From: Paracoccus halophilus
GTDB lineage: Bacteria > Pseudomonadota > Alphaproteobacteria > Rhodobacterales > Rhodobacteraceae
Assembly: GCF_000763905.1 (NCBI RefSeq)
Contig: NZ_JRKN01000011.1
Coordinates: forward strand, 1-64,000
Length of the DNA: 64,000 bases
Direction: 5' to 3'
A program made the position numbers and the translations under genes. A model generated the notes under the pieces. That model had not been told where the DNA came from. It saw only the letters and a program-made list of their open reading frames with translations, and did not search any database. Shown here piece after piece: positions 45,874-55,077 of the stretch. Numbering within the stretch: the first letter of the stretch is position 1; each line of letters begins with the position of its first letter.

Positions 45874-47058
45874 TCATTGCAGGTCGCCGAACGCCTCTTG
45901 CAGGCGTGCCACCGCCTCGGTCACGCGGGCGCGCGGGGTGGCGAGGTTGAAGCGCAGGAAGCTTTCGCCACCCAGCCCGAAGCTGGTGCCATGGTTGGCC
46001 GCGATACGGGCGTTCTTCTCGACCCGGCGGGTGAATTCGTCCCGCGCCATGCCAGTGCCGGCGAAATCGACCCAGGCCAGATAGGTCGCCTGCAAGGGCA
46101 TCGAGCGCAGCCCGGGAATCGCGTTCACGCCCCGGTCGAATATCTGCCGGTTGCCGTCCAGATATTGCACCAGCGCATCGACCCATTCGGCGCCTTCGGG
46201 CGAATAGGCGGCGGCGACCATGCCCAGCCCGAACAGGCCCGGAGAGATGCCCAGGGCCGACATCCTGTCCCGGATGCGCTTGCGCAGGCCCGCATCCTCG
46301 ATGATGAGATTGCCGATATGGGCGCCGGCGATATTGAAGGTCTTGGTCGCGGCGGTCAGCGTGATCAGGCGCGGCGCGGCATCGGGGGCCACCTTGGCCA
46401 GCACCGAATGGCGCGGCGCCCCGGGCAGGACCAGATCATGGTGAATTTCGTCCGAAACCAGGATCAGGTCGCGCTCGGCGCAGAAATCCGCGACCTCGCG
46501 CAGTTCCTGCGCGCTCCAGACCCGGCCGCCGGGATTATGCGGCGAACACAGGATCAGCATCCGCTCGCGCCCGGTCAGGCGGCCGGCCCAGCCCTGCCAG
46601 TCCATGCGGTATTCGCCGTCCCGCAGGGCCAGCGGCAATTCCACCACCTCGCGGCCCGAGGCACGGATGACGCGGGCAAAGGCGTGATAGACCGGGGTCA
46701 TCAGGATCACCCCGTCGCCCGGCGCGGTCAGCGCATCGACACAAATCGCGGTGCCGTTGACCAGCCCATGCGCGGTCAGGATCCAGTCCGGCGCGATCTC
46801 CCAGCCGTGGCGGTTCGCCATCCACCAGCGGATCGCGTCGTCATAGCCCGCATGCGCGCCCGGATAGCCATAGACGCCATGGTCGGCCATCTGCTCGACC
46901 GCGCGCTGGACCGAGGCCGGCGGGCGGAAATCCATGTCCGCCACCCACATCGCGATGCCATCGCCCGGCGCCACGCCATAGGTCGCCTGCATGTCGTCCC
47001 ATTTGGAACAGGCGGTGCCGGTGCGGTCGATGATCTCGTCGAAATCGGGTCTGGCCAT
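45874..47058 (-). CDS. patB: PatB/MalY-type PLP C-S lyase (aminotransferase fold)
   Basis: The protein has 394 residues and belongs to the MalY/PatB subgroup of fold-type I PLP enzymes. RTGTACSKWDDM and MWVADMDFRPPASV are the subgroup's hallmarks near the N-terminus; the PLP lysine is in TLTAATKTFNIAG, the Asp of LILVSDEIHHDLV contacts the ring, and CSPHNPGGRVW is typical. Members cleave cystathionine or cysteine S-conjugates to a thiol, pyruvate and ammonia. It may serve methionine synthesis or sulfur recycling; no sulfur genes adjoin it. It is divergent from def. Confidence 0.9.
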   Translation of the reverse strand: MARPDFDEIIDRTGTACSKWDDMQATYGVAPGDGIAMWVADMDFRPPASVQRAVEQMADHGVYGYPGAHAGYDDAIRWWMANRHGWEIAPDWILTAHGLVNGTAICVDALTAPGDGVILMTPVYHAFARVIRASGREVVELPLALRDGEYRMDWQGWAGRLTGRERMLILCSPHNPGGRVWSAQELREVADFCAERDLILVSDEIHHDLVLPGAPRHSVLAKVAPDAAPRLITLTAATKTFNIAGAHIGNLIIEDAGLRKRIRDRMSALGISPGLFGLGMVAAAYSPEGAEWVDALVQYLDGNRQIFDRGVNAIPGLRSMPLQATYLAWVDFAGTGMARDEFTRRVEKNARIAANHGTSFGLGGESFLRFNLATPRARVTEAVARLQEAFGDLQ

Positions 47059-47134
47059 GAGGATCCCTTTCCTGCTGCCCGCCGCAGCATAGCGACTTGT
47101 TGCGCAACGCCAAGGCTTGCCCTAGATCAACGCC

Positions 47135-47656
47135 ATGACATTGCGCAGCATCATCCTCCATCCCGATCCGCGGCTGAAAAAGCCCTGCGCGCCCGTGGCC
47201 CGCATCACCCCCGAGATCGAGACCCTGGCCGCCGACATGCTGGCCACCATGTATGACGCGCCGGGCGTGGGCCTGGCGGCGCCGCAGGTGGGCGTGCTGT
47301 CGCGGCTTTACGTCATGGACTGCAACAAGGACCCCGAGGCCGAGCCGCAGCCCATGGTCATGGTGAACCCGGAAATTACCTGGCAGTCCGAAGGGCTGAA
47401 CACCTATGAGGAAGGCTGCCTGTCGATCCCCGAGCATTATGGCGAGGTGACCCGGCCGGCCGAGGTGCGGGTGCAATGGCTGGGTCTGGACGGCAGGACG
47501 CATGAGCGCGAATTCGACGGTCTCTGGGCGACCTGCGCCCAGCACGAGATCGACCATCTGGATGGCAAGCTGTTCATCGACTATCTGGGCCCGATCCGGC
47601 GGCAGATGATCACCCGCAAGATGGTCAAGCTGAAGCGCGAGCGCGCCCGTGCCTGA
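47135..47656 (+). CDS. def: Peptide deformylase
   Basis: Removes the formyl group from the initiator methionine of new proteins. The protein has 173 residues with all three catalytic motifs intact: GVGLAAPQVG (44-53), EEGCLSIP with the metal ligand Cys95, and QHEIDHLDG with His137, Glu138 and His141. The C-terminal extension is basic. First of three genes (def, a deformylase-like gene, fmt) that share the formyl-methionine pathway, an arrangement usual in this family of bacteria. Confidence 0.96.
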   Translation: MTLRSIILHPDPRLKKPCAPVARITPEIETLAADMLATMYDAPGVGLAAPQVGVLSRLYVMDCNKDPEAEPQPMVMVNPEITWQSEGLNTYEEGCLSIPEHYGEVTRPAEVRVQWLGLDGRTHEREFDGLWATCAQHEIDHLDGKLFIDYLGPIRRQMITRKMVKLKRERARA

Positions 47657-47701
47657 GTGCGCTCGCCGCGCGGCGCGGATCTGGCTTCAAGGGGCGGGCC
47701 G

Positions 47702-48202
47702 ATGACCGTGCGCGCCTTTATCCCCTATGGCGACCGCAGGCTGCACATGGCGGCCGAGCCGGTTGCCGCGATCACCGAAACCGTGCGGATGATCTGGGAC
47801 GACATGATCGACACGATGGAGGCGATGCCGGGCGTGGGCCTTGCCGCGCCGCAGATCGGTATCGTGCAGCGGCTGGCGGTGGTCGATGCCTCGGAAAGGC
47901 GCGGGCAGGCGGTGCGCATGGCCAATCCCGAGGTGCTGCATGCCAGCGTGCAGCTGCGCGCCCATGACGAGGCCAGCCCCAATCTGCCCGGCGTCTTTGC
48001 CCGGATCGAGCGGCCCCGCGCGGTGACGGTGCGCTTCCTCAATGACGCCGGCGAGATCGAGGAGCGGGATTTCGTCGGCCTCTGGGCGACCTCGGTCCAG
48101 CACCAGATCGACCATCTGGACGGCAGGCTTTACGTCGATCACCTGTCGCCCCTGCGCCGCAAGATGCTGGTCGCGAAATCGGCCAAGCTGGCGCGGCGTT
48201 GA
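47702..48202 (+). CDS. Deformylase paralogue lacking catalytic residues
   Basis: The protein has 166 residues and aligns with the preceding deformylase along its length, including PGVGLAAPQIG and GLWATSVQHQIDHLDG. Two residues needed for activity are changed: the EGCLS motif reads EASPN, so the metal ligand Cys is Ser92, and HEIDH reads HQIDH, so the catalytic Glu is Gln135. Both metal-binding His remain. It is therefore unlikely to deformylate peptides and may be a regulator, a partner of Def, or bind something else. The start at 47702 follows AAGGGG. It lies 45 bases after def and 66 before fmt. Confidence 0.88.
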   Translation: MTVRAFIPYGDRRLHMAAEPVAAITETVRMIWDDMIDTMEAMPGVGLAAPQIGIVQRLAVVDASERRGQAVRMANPEVLHASVQLRAHDEASPNLPGVFARIERPRAVTVRFLNDAGEIEERDFVGLWATSVQHQIDHLDGRLYVDHLSPLRRKMLVAKSAKLARR

Positions 48203-48210
48203 GGGCAGCC

Positions 48211-48260
48211 CGGGGGCGCTTCGCCCCCCGGACCCCCAGAGGATATTTGACATGAAAGAG
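48211..48260 (+). repeat. Hairpin plus GGATATTTG intergenic repeat, copy 1
   Basis: A 7-bp hairpin (GGGGGCG at 48212-48218, CGCCCCC at 48222-48228) is followed by GGATATTTGACATGAAAGAG (48241-48260). A similar GGATATTTGGATGAAGAAG occurs at 55010. From memory this hairpin-and-GGATATTTG combination recurs between genes in Rhodobacteraceae genomes. Its role is unknown; it may end transcription or carry the next ribosome site. Confidence 0.55.
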
Positions 48261-48268
48261 AGGCTGTC

Positions 48269-49174
48269 ATGCGCGTGATCTTCATGGGAACGCCGGATTT
48301 CTCGGTCCCGGCGCTGCGCGCGATCGCGGCGCGGCACGAGGTGATCGCCATCTATTCGCAGCCGCCGCGCGCCGCCGGGCGCGGGCAGAAGCCACGCCCC
48401 TCGCCCGTGCAGCGCGCAGCCGAGGAGCTGGGCCTGCCGGTGCGGGTGCCCGAGCGGCTGAACTCATCCGCGGAACAGGCGGCCTTGGCGGAGCTGGGCG
48501 CCGATGTGGCCGTCGTCGTGGCCTATGGGCTGATCCTGCCGAAGCCGGTGCTGGCGGCGCCGCGTCTGGGATGCCTGAACATCCACGCCTCGCTTTTGCC
48601 GCGCTGGCGGGGGGCGGCGCCGATTCATCGCGCGGTCATGGCTGGCGATGCCGAGACCGGCGTCGCCATCATGCAGATGGAGGCCGGGCTCGATACCGGC
48701 CCGGTTCTGGCCGAGGCGCGCACCGCCATCGGCGCGCAGGACACCACCGCCGATCTGCATGACCGGCTGGCCGGGATGGGGGCGGCGCTGATCGTCGAGA
48801 CGCTGGAGCGGCTGCCCTTGCCCGCCACGCCGCAACCCGCCGAAGGGGTCACCTATGCCGCCAAGATCGACAAGGCCGAGGCGCGCATCGACTGGTCCCG
48901 CCCCGCGGCCGAGATCGACCGGCTGATCCGGGGGCTGTCGCCCTTTCCGGGCGCCTGGTGCATGGTCGGCGATGAGCGGGTGAAGCTGCTGCGGTCGCGG
49001 CTTGTGGCAGGGTCGGGTTCAGCTTCGGGCCGGGCCGGGCAGGTGCTGTCGGGCTTTGTCATCGCCTGCGGCGAAGGCGCCATCGAGGTGCTGGAGGCGC
49101 AACGCCCGGGAAAGCGGCCGATGCCCGCCGACGAGATCCTGCGCGGCATGAACCTGCCCGCGCGGCTGACGTGA
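48269..49174 (+). CDS. fmt: Methionyl-tRNA formyltransferase
   Basis: Formylates Met-tRNA(fMet) using 10-formyl-tetrahydrofolate, opposite in action to Def. The protein has 301 residues. The N-terminal catalytic domain has [30 protein letters not shown], the catalytic [20 protein letters not shown] (Asn and His) and the C-terminal domain ending in [15 protein letters not shown] and [18 protein letters not shown]. Full length, no oddity. It probably shares a transcript with def and the deformylase paralogue. Confidence 0.96.
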   Translation: MRVIFMGTPDFSVPALRAIAARHEVIAIYSQPPRAAGRGQKPRPSPVQRAAEELGLPVRVPERLNSSAEQAALAELGADVAVVVAYGLILPKPVLAAPRLGCLNIHASLLPRWRGAAPIHRAVMAGDAETGVAIMQMEAGLDTGPVLAEARTAIGAQDTTADLHDRLAGMGAALIVETLERLPLPATPQPAEGVTYAAKIDKAEARIDWSRPAAEIDRLIRGLSPFPGAWCMVGDERVKLLRSRLVAGSGSASGRAGQVLSGFVIACGEGAIEVLEAQRPGKRPMPADEILRGMNLPARLT

Positions 49175-49291
49175 CCGGGCCGCGATGGCGGGCAAGGCCG
49201 CACACCCTTGACGCGCGGCGCGGCGCGGGGCCCTATCGAGGCTGAGGGATCGCGGGGCGCGCAGGTCGGAATCCACGAAAAAGGCATCAAC

Positions 49292-49849
49292 ATGGAAGAT
49301 ATGGCGAGACTGGTCCGGGTCATGGCGGCGAACTGGTGGGTGGTGCTGCTGCGCGGCATCGCCGCGATTCTGTTCGGCCTTCTGGCGCTGATCTGGCCCG
49401 GTCTGACCGTCTATGCGCTGCTGCTGGTCTTTGGCGGCTATGCCATCTTTGACGGAATCATGGCAATCACCGTCGGCTTTCAGCGCAGGACCGCGGACGA
49501 GGGCTGGTGGAGCTGGGCGCTGGACGGGTTCCTGTCCATCGTCATCGGGCTGATGGCGCTGTTCTGGCCGGCGGCGACGGCGCTGGTCTTTGTCATCTGG
49601 ATGGCGGCCTGGGCGGTGATCGCCGGCATATTCCGGATCATCGCCGCGATTCGCCTGCGCAGGGATATCCAGGGCGAATGGGCCCTGGGGCTGAGCGGGC
49701 TGCTGCTGGCGGTCTGGGGGATCCTGATGGCGATGATCCCGGCCGCTGGCCTGCTGAGCATCGCCTGGCTGATCGGGACCTTCGCGCTGCTGATCGGCGT
49801 GGCGATGATCGTGCTGGCCTTGCGACTGCGCGGCATGAGGCAGGGCTGA
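49292..49849 (+). CDS. HdeD-like (DUF308) membrane protein
   Basis: The protein has 185 residues and six predicted membrane helices arranged as three repeated pairs (VVLLRGIAAILFGLLALIWPG, then ALDGFLSIVIGLMALFWPAA, then LGLSGLLLAVWGILMAMIPAAG). This is the DUF308/HdeD family; E. coli HdeD protects against acid at high cell density, but most members are uncharacterised. The start at 49292 gives a short cytoplasmic N-terminus (MEDMARLVRVMAANWW). It converges with hrpB, 49 bases away. Confidence 0.85.
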   Translation: MEDMARLVRVMAANWWVVLLRGIAAILFGLLALIWPGLTVYALLLVFGGYAIFDGIMAITVGFQRRTADEGWWSWALDGFLSIVIGLMALFWPAATALVFVIWMAAWAVIAGIFRIIAAIRLRRDIQGEWALGLSGLLLAVWGILMAMIPAAGLLSIAWLIGTFALLIGVAMIVLALRLRGMRQG

Positions 49850-49898
49850 GCGGGGCCAGCCGGGACCGCGCCGCGCGCGCCAATGGCGCAATCGCCGC

Positions 49899-52310
49899 TC
49901 AGGTGCCGCGCGGCTTGGCGCGCAGGGTCGGATCGGCCTCGAGCGGGTTCTCGGGCCAGAGGTGGCGGGGATAGCGGCCGCGCATCTCCTTGCGCACATC
50001 CGCGTAGCCGCCCATCCAGAAGCCCGGCAGATCGGTGGTCACGGCGATGGGTTTCTGCCCCGGCGACAGCATGGTGATGCGCAGCGGCCGCCCGGCCACG
50101 ACCGGATGGCGCGCAAGGCCGAAAAGCTCTTGCAGTTTCAACTCGATCGAGGGGGTTTCATGGTCGTAATCGATCGCTACCCTGCGGCCCAGCGGCGTCA
50201 CGAAATGCGCCGGCGCCGCGCGGTCGAGCCGCTGCTGGCCGTCCCAGCCGATGCGGGCGCGCAGGGCCTCGGTCAGGTCCAGCGCGCGCAGGTCGGCAAG
50301 CGTGCGCGCGCCGCCAAGGTAAGGCAGCAGCCAGTCGGGATCGGCCAGCAGGCTGTCGTCATCGACCGGCCCGAGTTCCGGGATCAGCGCGATACGGGCG
50401 CGCAGCCGGGCGGCCCCCGCGCTCCAGTTCAAGCCGTTGGCGCGCAGCCCGTCAAAGGCGGCGCGGGCCAGTGCCTGCGGGTCAGGATCGTCCAGCGCGC
50501 GGTCGGCCAGCACCAGCGCGCCCAACCGCTCCTGCCGGCGCGCAGAGACGCGGTTATCGCGGCGCGACCATTCGACCGTCTCGACGGTTTCGATTTGGTC
50601 GGCGAACAGCGCGCGCAGGTCGGATTCATCGACCGCGACGGCCATGCGGATACGGGCCTCGCGCGCGTCGCCATCCAGATCGGTCGCGACGATCAGGCGC
50701 TGCGCGGCCAGATCGTCGCCCTCGGGCAGGATCGCGCCCTTGCCGCCCGACAGCACATAGCGCGGCTGGTCGCCCTTGCGCCGCAGCCCGATCCGGTCGG
50801 GATAGGCCAGCGCGGCCATGGCGCCGGCGCTCAGGCCCGGGTCGCCCTTCGGAGCCATGCGGCGCAGGCGTTTCGCTTCGTCCCGGATACGGTGCAGCGC
50901 GCCGGGATTGACCGGCCAGGGGTGGCGGTCCTGATAGGCGCGCAGGTCGTGGATCGCGCGCAGCCGCAGGGTCAGGTCGGCGGGCGCGCCGGTCAGCGGA
51001 TCGCGTTCACCGATCAGCGCCGCCAGATCGGCCGCGTCGCTGCCCGCCACGGCCAGCATATGCGCCAGGCGCGGATGCAGGGGCAGCGCCGCCAGCGCCC
51101 GGCCGTGGTCCGTGATGCGGCCCCCGGCATCCAGCGCGCCAAGATCGCGCAAGAGCGCGCGCGCCTCGACCAGCGCGCCTTCGGGCGGCGGCGTCAGAAA
51201 GGCCAGATCGGTCCCGTCCGAGCCCCAATTGGCCAGCTCCAGCGCCAGCCCGGCCAGATCGGCCACGGCGATCTCGGGCGGGGCAAAGGCGGGCAGTGCG
51301 CCCTCTTCGGCGCGGGCCCACATGCGATAGCAGATGCCCGGCGCGACGCGACCGGCGCGGCCGCGACGCTGTTCGGCCTCGGCCCGGCTGACGCGTTCGG
51401 TCACCAGCCGGGACATGCCGCTGCCGGGATCGAAGCGCGCCCGCCGCGCCCGCCCGGCATCGACCACCACGCGCACATCGGGAATGGTCAGCGAGGTTTC
51501 CGCGATCGAGGTCGCCAGCACGATCCGCCGCCGCCCCTGCGCCGGTTGCAGCGCGGCGCGCTGCGCCTTGAAATCCATGGCACCGAACAGCGGCACGATA
51601 TCGCCGTCCAGATCGAGCGCGGCGGCCACGCGCCGGATCTCGCCCTCGCCGGGCAGGAAGGTCAGCAGGGTGCCGCCGGTCTCGCGCGTCTCGAGCGCGG
51701 CGCGGGTGACCAGCCGCGCTGCCTCGGGGATCAGGCGGTGGCCGGCGGGCAGCGGGCGGTCCAGCCAGCGCGTCTCAACGGGAAAGGCGCGACCTTCACT
51801 GCGGATCACCGGGGCCGCGTCCAGCAATGCGGCGACGGGTTCGGCGTCCAGCGTCGCGGACATTACCAGCAGGGCCAGATCGGGACGCAGCGCGGCGCGG
51901 GCCTCCGACGCCAGGGCAAGGCCCAGATCGGCATTCAGGCTGCGTTCGTGAAATTCGTCGAAGATGACGCAGCCGATCCCGTCCAGCCCCGGATCGGACT
52001 GGAGCATGCGGGTCAGGATGCCCTCGGTCACCACCTCGATGCGGCTGCCGGGCACGGATTCGCCCCGGATGCGATAGCCGACGGTCCGGCCAAGCGGTTC
52101 GCCCAGCGTCTCGGCCATACGCTCGGCCGCGGCGCGGGCGGCAAGGCGGCGCGGCTCAAGCATCACGATCCGGCCGGCGATCACCGGCAAAAGCGCCAGC
52201 GGCACCCGCGTCGTCTTGCCCGCGCCGGGCGGCGCCATCAGCACGGCGCGGCCATGCGCGGCAAGCGCGGCGGTCAGCTCGGGCAGGGCGTCGTCGATCG
52301 GCAGTCGCAT
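49899..52310 (-). CDS. hrpB: ATP-dependent RNA helicase HrpB
   Basis: A DEAH-box type helicase of 803 residues. The N-terminal ATPase part has Walker A APPGAGKTTRVPLAL, VMLEPRRLAARAAAERMA (motif Ia), the Walker B variant DEFHERSLNADLGLA and the SATL motif MSATLDAEP; the second domain has VLATSIAETSLTIPDVR, RRGRAGRVAPGICYRMW and the helicase-associated region. The last about 150 residues are the HrpB-specific C-terminal domain (HPVVAGRPLRITMLSPG). Role in RNA handling is not well defined in bacteria. The ATG at 52310 is the family start (MRLPIDDALPEL); no clear Shine-Dalgarno is visible. Confidence 0.93.
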   Translation of the reverse strand: MRLPIDDALPELTAALAAHGRAVLMAPPGAGKTTRVPLALLPVIAGRIVMLEPRRLAARAAAERMAETLGEPLGRTVGYRIRGESVPGSRIEVVTEGILTRMLQSDPGLDGIGCVIFDEFHERSLNADLGLALASEARAALRPDLALLVMSATLDAEPVAALLDAAPVIRSEGRAFPVETRWLDRPLPAGHRLIPEAARLVTRAALETRETGGTLLTFLPGEGEIRRVAAALDLDGDIVPLFGAMDFKAQRAALQPAQGRRRIVLATSIAETSLTIPDVRVVVDAGRARRARFDPGSGMSRLVTERVSRAEAEQRRGRAGRVAPGICYRMWARAEEGALPAFAPPEIAVADLAGLALELANWGSDGTDLAFLTPPPEGALVEARALLRDLGALDAGGRITDHGRALAALPLHPRLAHMLAVAGSDAADLAALIGERDPLTGAPADLTLRLRAIHDLRAYQDRHPWPVNPGALHRIRDEAKRLRRMAPKGDPGLSAGAMAALAYPDRIGLRRKGDQPRYVLSGGKGAILPEGDDLAAQRLIVATDLDGDAREARIRMAVAVDESDLRALFADQIETVETVEWSRRDNRVSARRQERLGALVLADRALDDPDPQALARAAFDGLRANGLNWSAGAARLRARIALIPELGPVDDDSLLADPDWLLPYLGGARTLADLRALDLTEALRARIGWDGQQRLDRAAPAHFVTPLGRRVAIDYDHETPSIELKLQELFGLARHPVVAGRPLRITMLSPGQKPIAVTTDLPGFWMGGYADVRKEMRGRYPRHLWPENPLEADPTLRAKPRGT

Positions 52311-52455
52311 CCGGGCGTTATGGCAAATGCGGCCCGGCCGCGCCAGAGACGGGTTTCGCAACGTCCGGGAACCCTTGTCCGGGCTTTTGCGCTTGTCTCT
52401 ACACAAGGGCATCGGGGCTGCATATCTTGACCCCCGAAGATGAACCGGGGACAGG

Positions 52456-53823
52456 ATGAGTATCGCAGACGATCTGATGCAGGGGCTTGGCCTGTCCGAC
52501 CCGGTGATCCGGCTGGGCGTGACCGGGCTGTCGCGCGCCGGCAAGACCGTGTTCATCACCTCGCTGGTGGCCAACCTGCTGGACCGCGGGCGGATGGCCG
52601 GGCTGCGCGCGGTGGCCGACGGCTCGGTCACCGCCGCATGGTTGCAGCCGCAGCCCGACGATACCGTGCCGCGTTTCGACTATGAGCGGCATCTGGCGGC
52701 GATGACCGGCCCCGACCCGCATTGGCCCGAGGGCACGCGCCATGTCAGCCAGCTGCGCCTGTCCATGCGCATCCAGTCGCGCGGCATGCTGTCCGGGCTG
52801 CGCGGCCGGCAGGTCCTGCATCTGGATATCGTCGATTATCCGGGCGAATGGCTGCTGGACCTGCGCCTGATGGACAAGGATTTCGACGAATGGTCGCAAG
52901 AGGTGCTGGACCGCATGCGTGGCCGGCCCGGCGCCGATATCTTCCTGGCGGCGCTGGCCGGTGCGGAACCCGCGCGCTTCGCAGAGGCCTCGGCCCAGAC
53001 CCTGGCCGAGGCCTATACCCGGCACCTGCATGACGCGCGCGAGGCGGGCTGGTCGGATTGCACGCCCGGCCGTTTCCTGATGCCGGGCGAGCTTGAGGGC
53101 TCGCCGGCGCTGACCTTCACGCCGCTGCCGCACGAGATGCGCGCAACGCCGCTGGGCCGCGAATTCGCCCGCCGCTTCGGCGCCTACAAGTCGCGGGTGG
53201 TCAAGCCCTTCTTTCGCGACCATTTCGCGCGGATCGACCGGCAGGTGGTGTTGATGGACGTGCTGGGCGCGATCCATGCCGGCCCGCCCGCGGTCGAGGA
53301 CATGCGCCGCGCCATGGCCGATATCCTGGGCGCCTTTCGCCCCGGCCGGGCGGGCTGGCTGGCGCAGCTTCTGGGCTCGCGCCGGGTGGGGCGGATCCTG
53401 TTCGCGGCCACCAAGGCCGATCACCTGCACCATATCCAGCACCCGCGCCTGACCGCGATCACCGCCGCCATGCTGCGCGAGGCGCGCGACCGCGCCGATT
53501 TCTCGGGCGCCCGGACCGAGGCCATGGCCATCGCCAGCCTGCGCACCACCACCGAAGAGGTGATCCGCCAGAATGGCGAGGAACTGCCGGCCGTGCGCGG
53601 CACGCTGATGGACGGGCGGCGCGCGGCCCTTTACCCGGGGGAACTGCCGGCAAATCCCGCCGAATTGCTGCTGCCCGCGCAGCAAGGCGCAACGAGCTGG
53701 CTGGACGGCGATTACGCGATCATGGATTTCGCGCCCGCGCCCGATACGCTGCGCCCGGGCGACGGGCCGCCGCATATCCGGCTGGACCGCGCCGCCGAAT
53801 TCCTGATCGGCGACAGGCTATAG
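52456..53823 (+). CDS. ycjX: YcjX-family nucleotide-binding protein
   Basis: The protein has 455 residues of the YcjX (DUF463) family, a GTPase-like group often linked to envelope or phage-shock stress in E. coli. The P-loop LGVTGLSRAGKTVFITSLV is at residues 20-40. Further conserved pieces are DIVDYPGEWLLDLRLM (a switch-like DxxG region), YKSRVVKPFFRDHFARIDRQ, VLMDVLGAIHAGP and ILFAATKADHLH (the TKxD guanine-specificity motif). It is followed at 10 bases by the YcjF-like gene, as in other proteobacteria, so the two probably act together at the inner membrane. Confidence 0.92.
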   Translation: MSIADDLMQGLGLSDPVIRLGVTGLSRAGKTVFITSLVANLLDRGRMAGLRAVADGSVTAAWLQPQPDDTVPRFDYERHLAAMTGPDPHWPEGTRHVSQLRLSMRIQSRGMLSGLRGRQVLHLDIVDYPGEWLLDLRLMDKDFDEWSQEVLDRMRGRPGADIFLAALAGAEPARFAEASAQTLAEAYTRHLHDAREAGWSDCTPGRFLMPGELEGSPALTFTPLPHEMRATPLGREFARRFGAYKSRVVKPFFRDHFARIDRQVVLMDVLGAIHAGPPAVEDMRRAMADILGAFRPGRAGWLAQLLGSRRVGRILFAATKADHLHHIQHPRLTAITAAMLREARDRADFSGARTEAMAIASLRTTTEEVIRQNGEELPAVRGTLMDGRRAALYPGELPANPAELLLPAQQGATSWLDGDYAIMDFAPAPDTLRPGDGPPHIRLDRAAEFLIGDRL

Positions 53824-53832
53824 GGGTCAGGT

Positions 53833-54999
53833 ATGGCAGAGACTCCGAAACGTCGCGGCCCGGTGCTGCTGGAAATGGAGGCGCCGCCGCCCCGCGCGGG
53901 CGACGCAGCCCCCGGCGATGCCGAGGGGCGCGCGGCGGCACCTGCGCCAGAGCGCCCCGCCGGCCGGCCCGCCGATCAGCGCGAACGCAAGGCGCCCCGC
54001 GCCGAGCTGCGCGAGGGCGAGGCGGCGCCCTCGCCCGCCGATGCGCCGGCCATTCAGGATGATGCGCTGACCGGCCTGCCGCAGCCGCGCACCATGCAGC
54101 TTGTCGCGCGGCTGGTCGGGCGCGGTCCGTCGAAGCTGACCCGGTTCTTCATCAATAGCGGCGTGGCGCTGTTTACCTTTCTGATGTCGGTGGCGGCGCT
54201 GCGCTATCTGGGCGGGCTGCTGGCCAGCTATCCGCTGCTGGGCTGGGTCGGCATCGCGCTGATGGGGCTGTTCTGCTTCGCGGCGCTGGCCATGGCCTGG
54301 CGCGAATACCGCGCCTGGTCGCGCTTTGCCGCGATCGACGCGATCAACCGGCAGGCGGGCGCGGCGCTGGCCTCGGGCGATGTCAAGGCGGCGCAGCAGG
54401 TGGTCACGCGGCTCGAGGGGCTGTATCGCGGCCGGCCGGAACTGGAATGGGGCCTGGGCAAGCTGCGCGAACACAAGGCCGAGGCCTATGATTCGCACAC
54501 CCTGATCGCCATGGCGGAAGGCCATCTGCTGGCCGATCTGGACCAGCAGGCCCGGCGCGAGATCGAGGCCGCCGCCCGCACCGTCGCCACCGCCACCGCG
54601 CTGATCCCGCTGGCGCTGGCCGATGTGATCGCGGCGCTGGCGGCGAACCTGCGCATGATCCGCCGCATGGCCGAGATCTATGGCGGGCGCGCCGGCGCGG
54701 TTGGCGGCTGGCGGCTGGCGCGCACCGTGATGACGCATCTGATCGCCACCGGCGCCGTGGCGGCCGGCGACGACCTGATCCAGACGGTGGCCGGCGGCGG
54801 TATGCTCGCCAAACTGTCCAGACGTTTCGGCGAAGGCGTGGTGAACGGCGCGCTGACCGCGCGTGTGGGCATCGCGGCGATGGAAGTGTGCCGGCCGCTG
54901 CCCTTTCTGCACCAGCCCCGGCCCAGGGTCGGCAATCTGGTCGCCCGCGGCCTGAAGGGGCTGTTCGGCGAGGAAGAGGCAGAACCGGCGCCCGAATGA
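53833..54999 (+). CDS. ycjF: YcjF-family inner-membrane protein (TIGR01620)
   Basis: The protein has 388 residues. The first 95 are a polar, Ala/Pro/Arg-rich, probably disordered cytoplasmic segment. Two membrane helices follow (LFTFLMSVAALRYLGGLL, LLGWVGIALMGLFCFAALAM), then a cytoplasmic alpha-helical region and a DUF697 domain (ATALIPLALADVIAALAANLRM, GRAGAVGGWRLARTV, ATGAVAAGDDLI). This is the usual partner of YcjX, encoded 10 bases upstream. The cellular role is unclear. Confidence 0.9.
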   Translation: MAETPKRRGPVLLEMEAPPPRAGDAAPGDAEGRAAAPAPERPAGRPADQRERKAPRAELREGEAAPSPADAPAIQDDALTGLPQPRTMQLVARLVGRGPSKLTRFFINSGVALFTFLMSVAALRYLGGLLASYPLLGWVGIALMGLFCFAALAMAWREYRAWSRFAAIDAINRQAGAALASGDVKAAQQVVTRLEGLYRGRPELEWGLGKLREHKAEAYDSHTLIAMAEGHLLADLDQQARREIEAAARTVATATALIPLALADVIAALAANLRMIRRMAEIYGGRAGAVGGWRLARTVMTHLIATGAVAAGDDLIQTVAGGGMLAKLSRRFGEGVVNGALTARVGIAAMEVCRPLPFLHQPRPRVGNLVARGLKGLFGEEEAEPAPE

Positions 55000-55009
55000 T
55001 CCGCCGCAT

Positions 55010-55032
55010 GGATATTTGGATGAAGAAGAAGG
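55010..55032 (+). repeat. GGATATTTG intergenic repeat, copy 2
   Basis: GGATATTTGGATGAAGAAG at 55010-55028, 11 bases after the YcjF-like gene and before pbpC; related to the copy at 48241-48260. Here the preceding hairpin is missing. Confidence 0.45.
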
Positions 55033-55077
55033 TGCAGAGCCGTTCTGTCCCGCGCTGCGCCGGGCTATCCTGAGGCC

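Noticed and set aside
47702..48202. Second functional peptide deformylase
   Set aside because: The Cys metal ligand and the catalytic Glu are both replaced, so it is listed as a catalytically doubtful paralogue.
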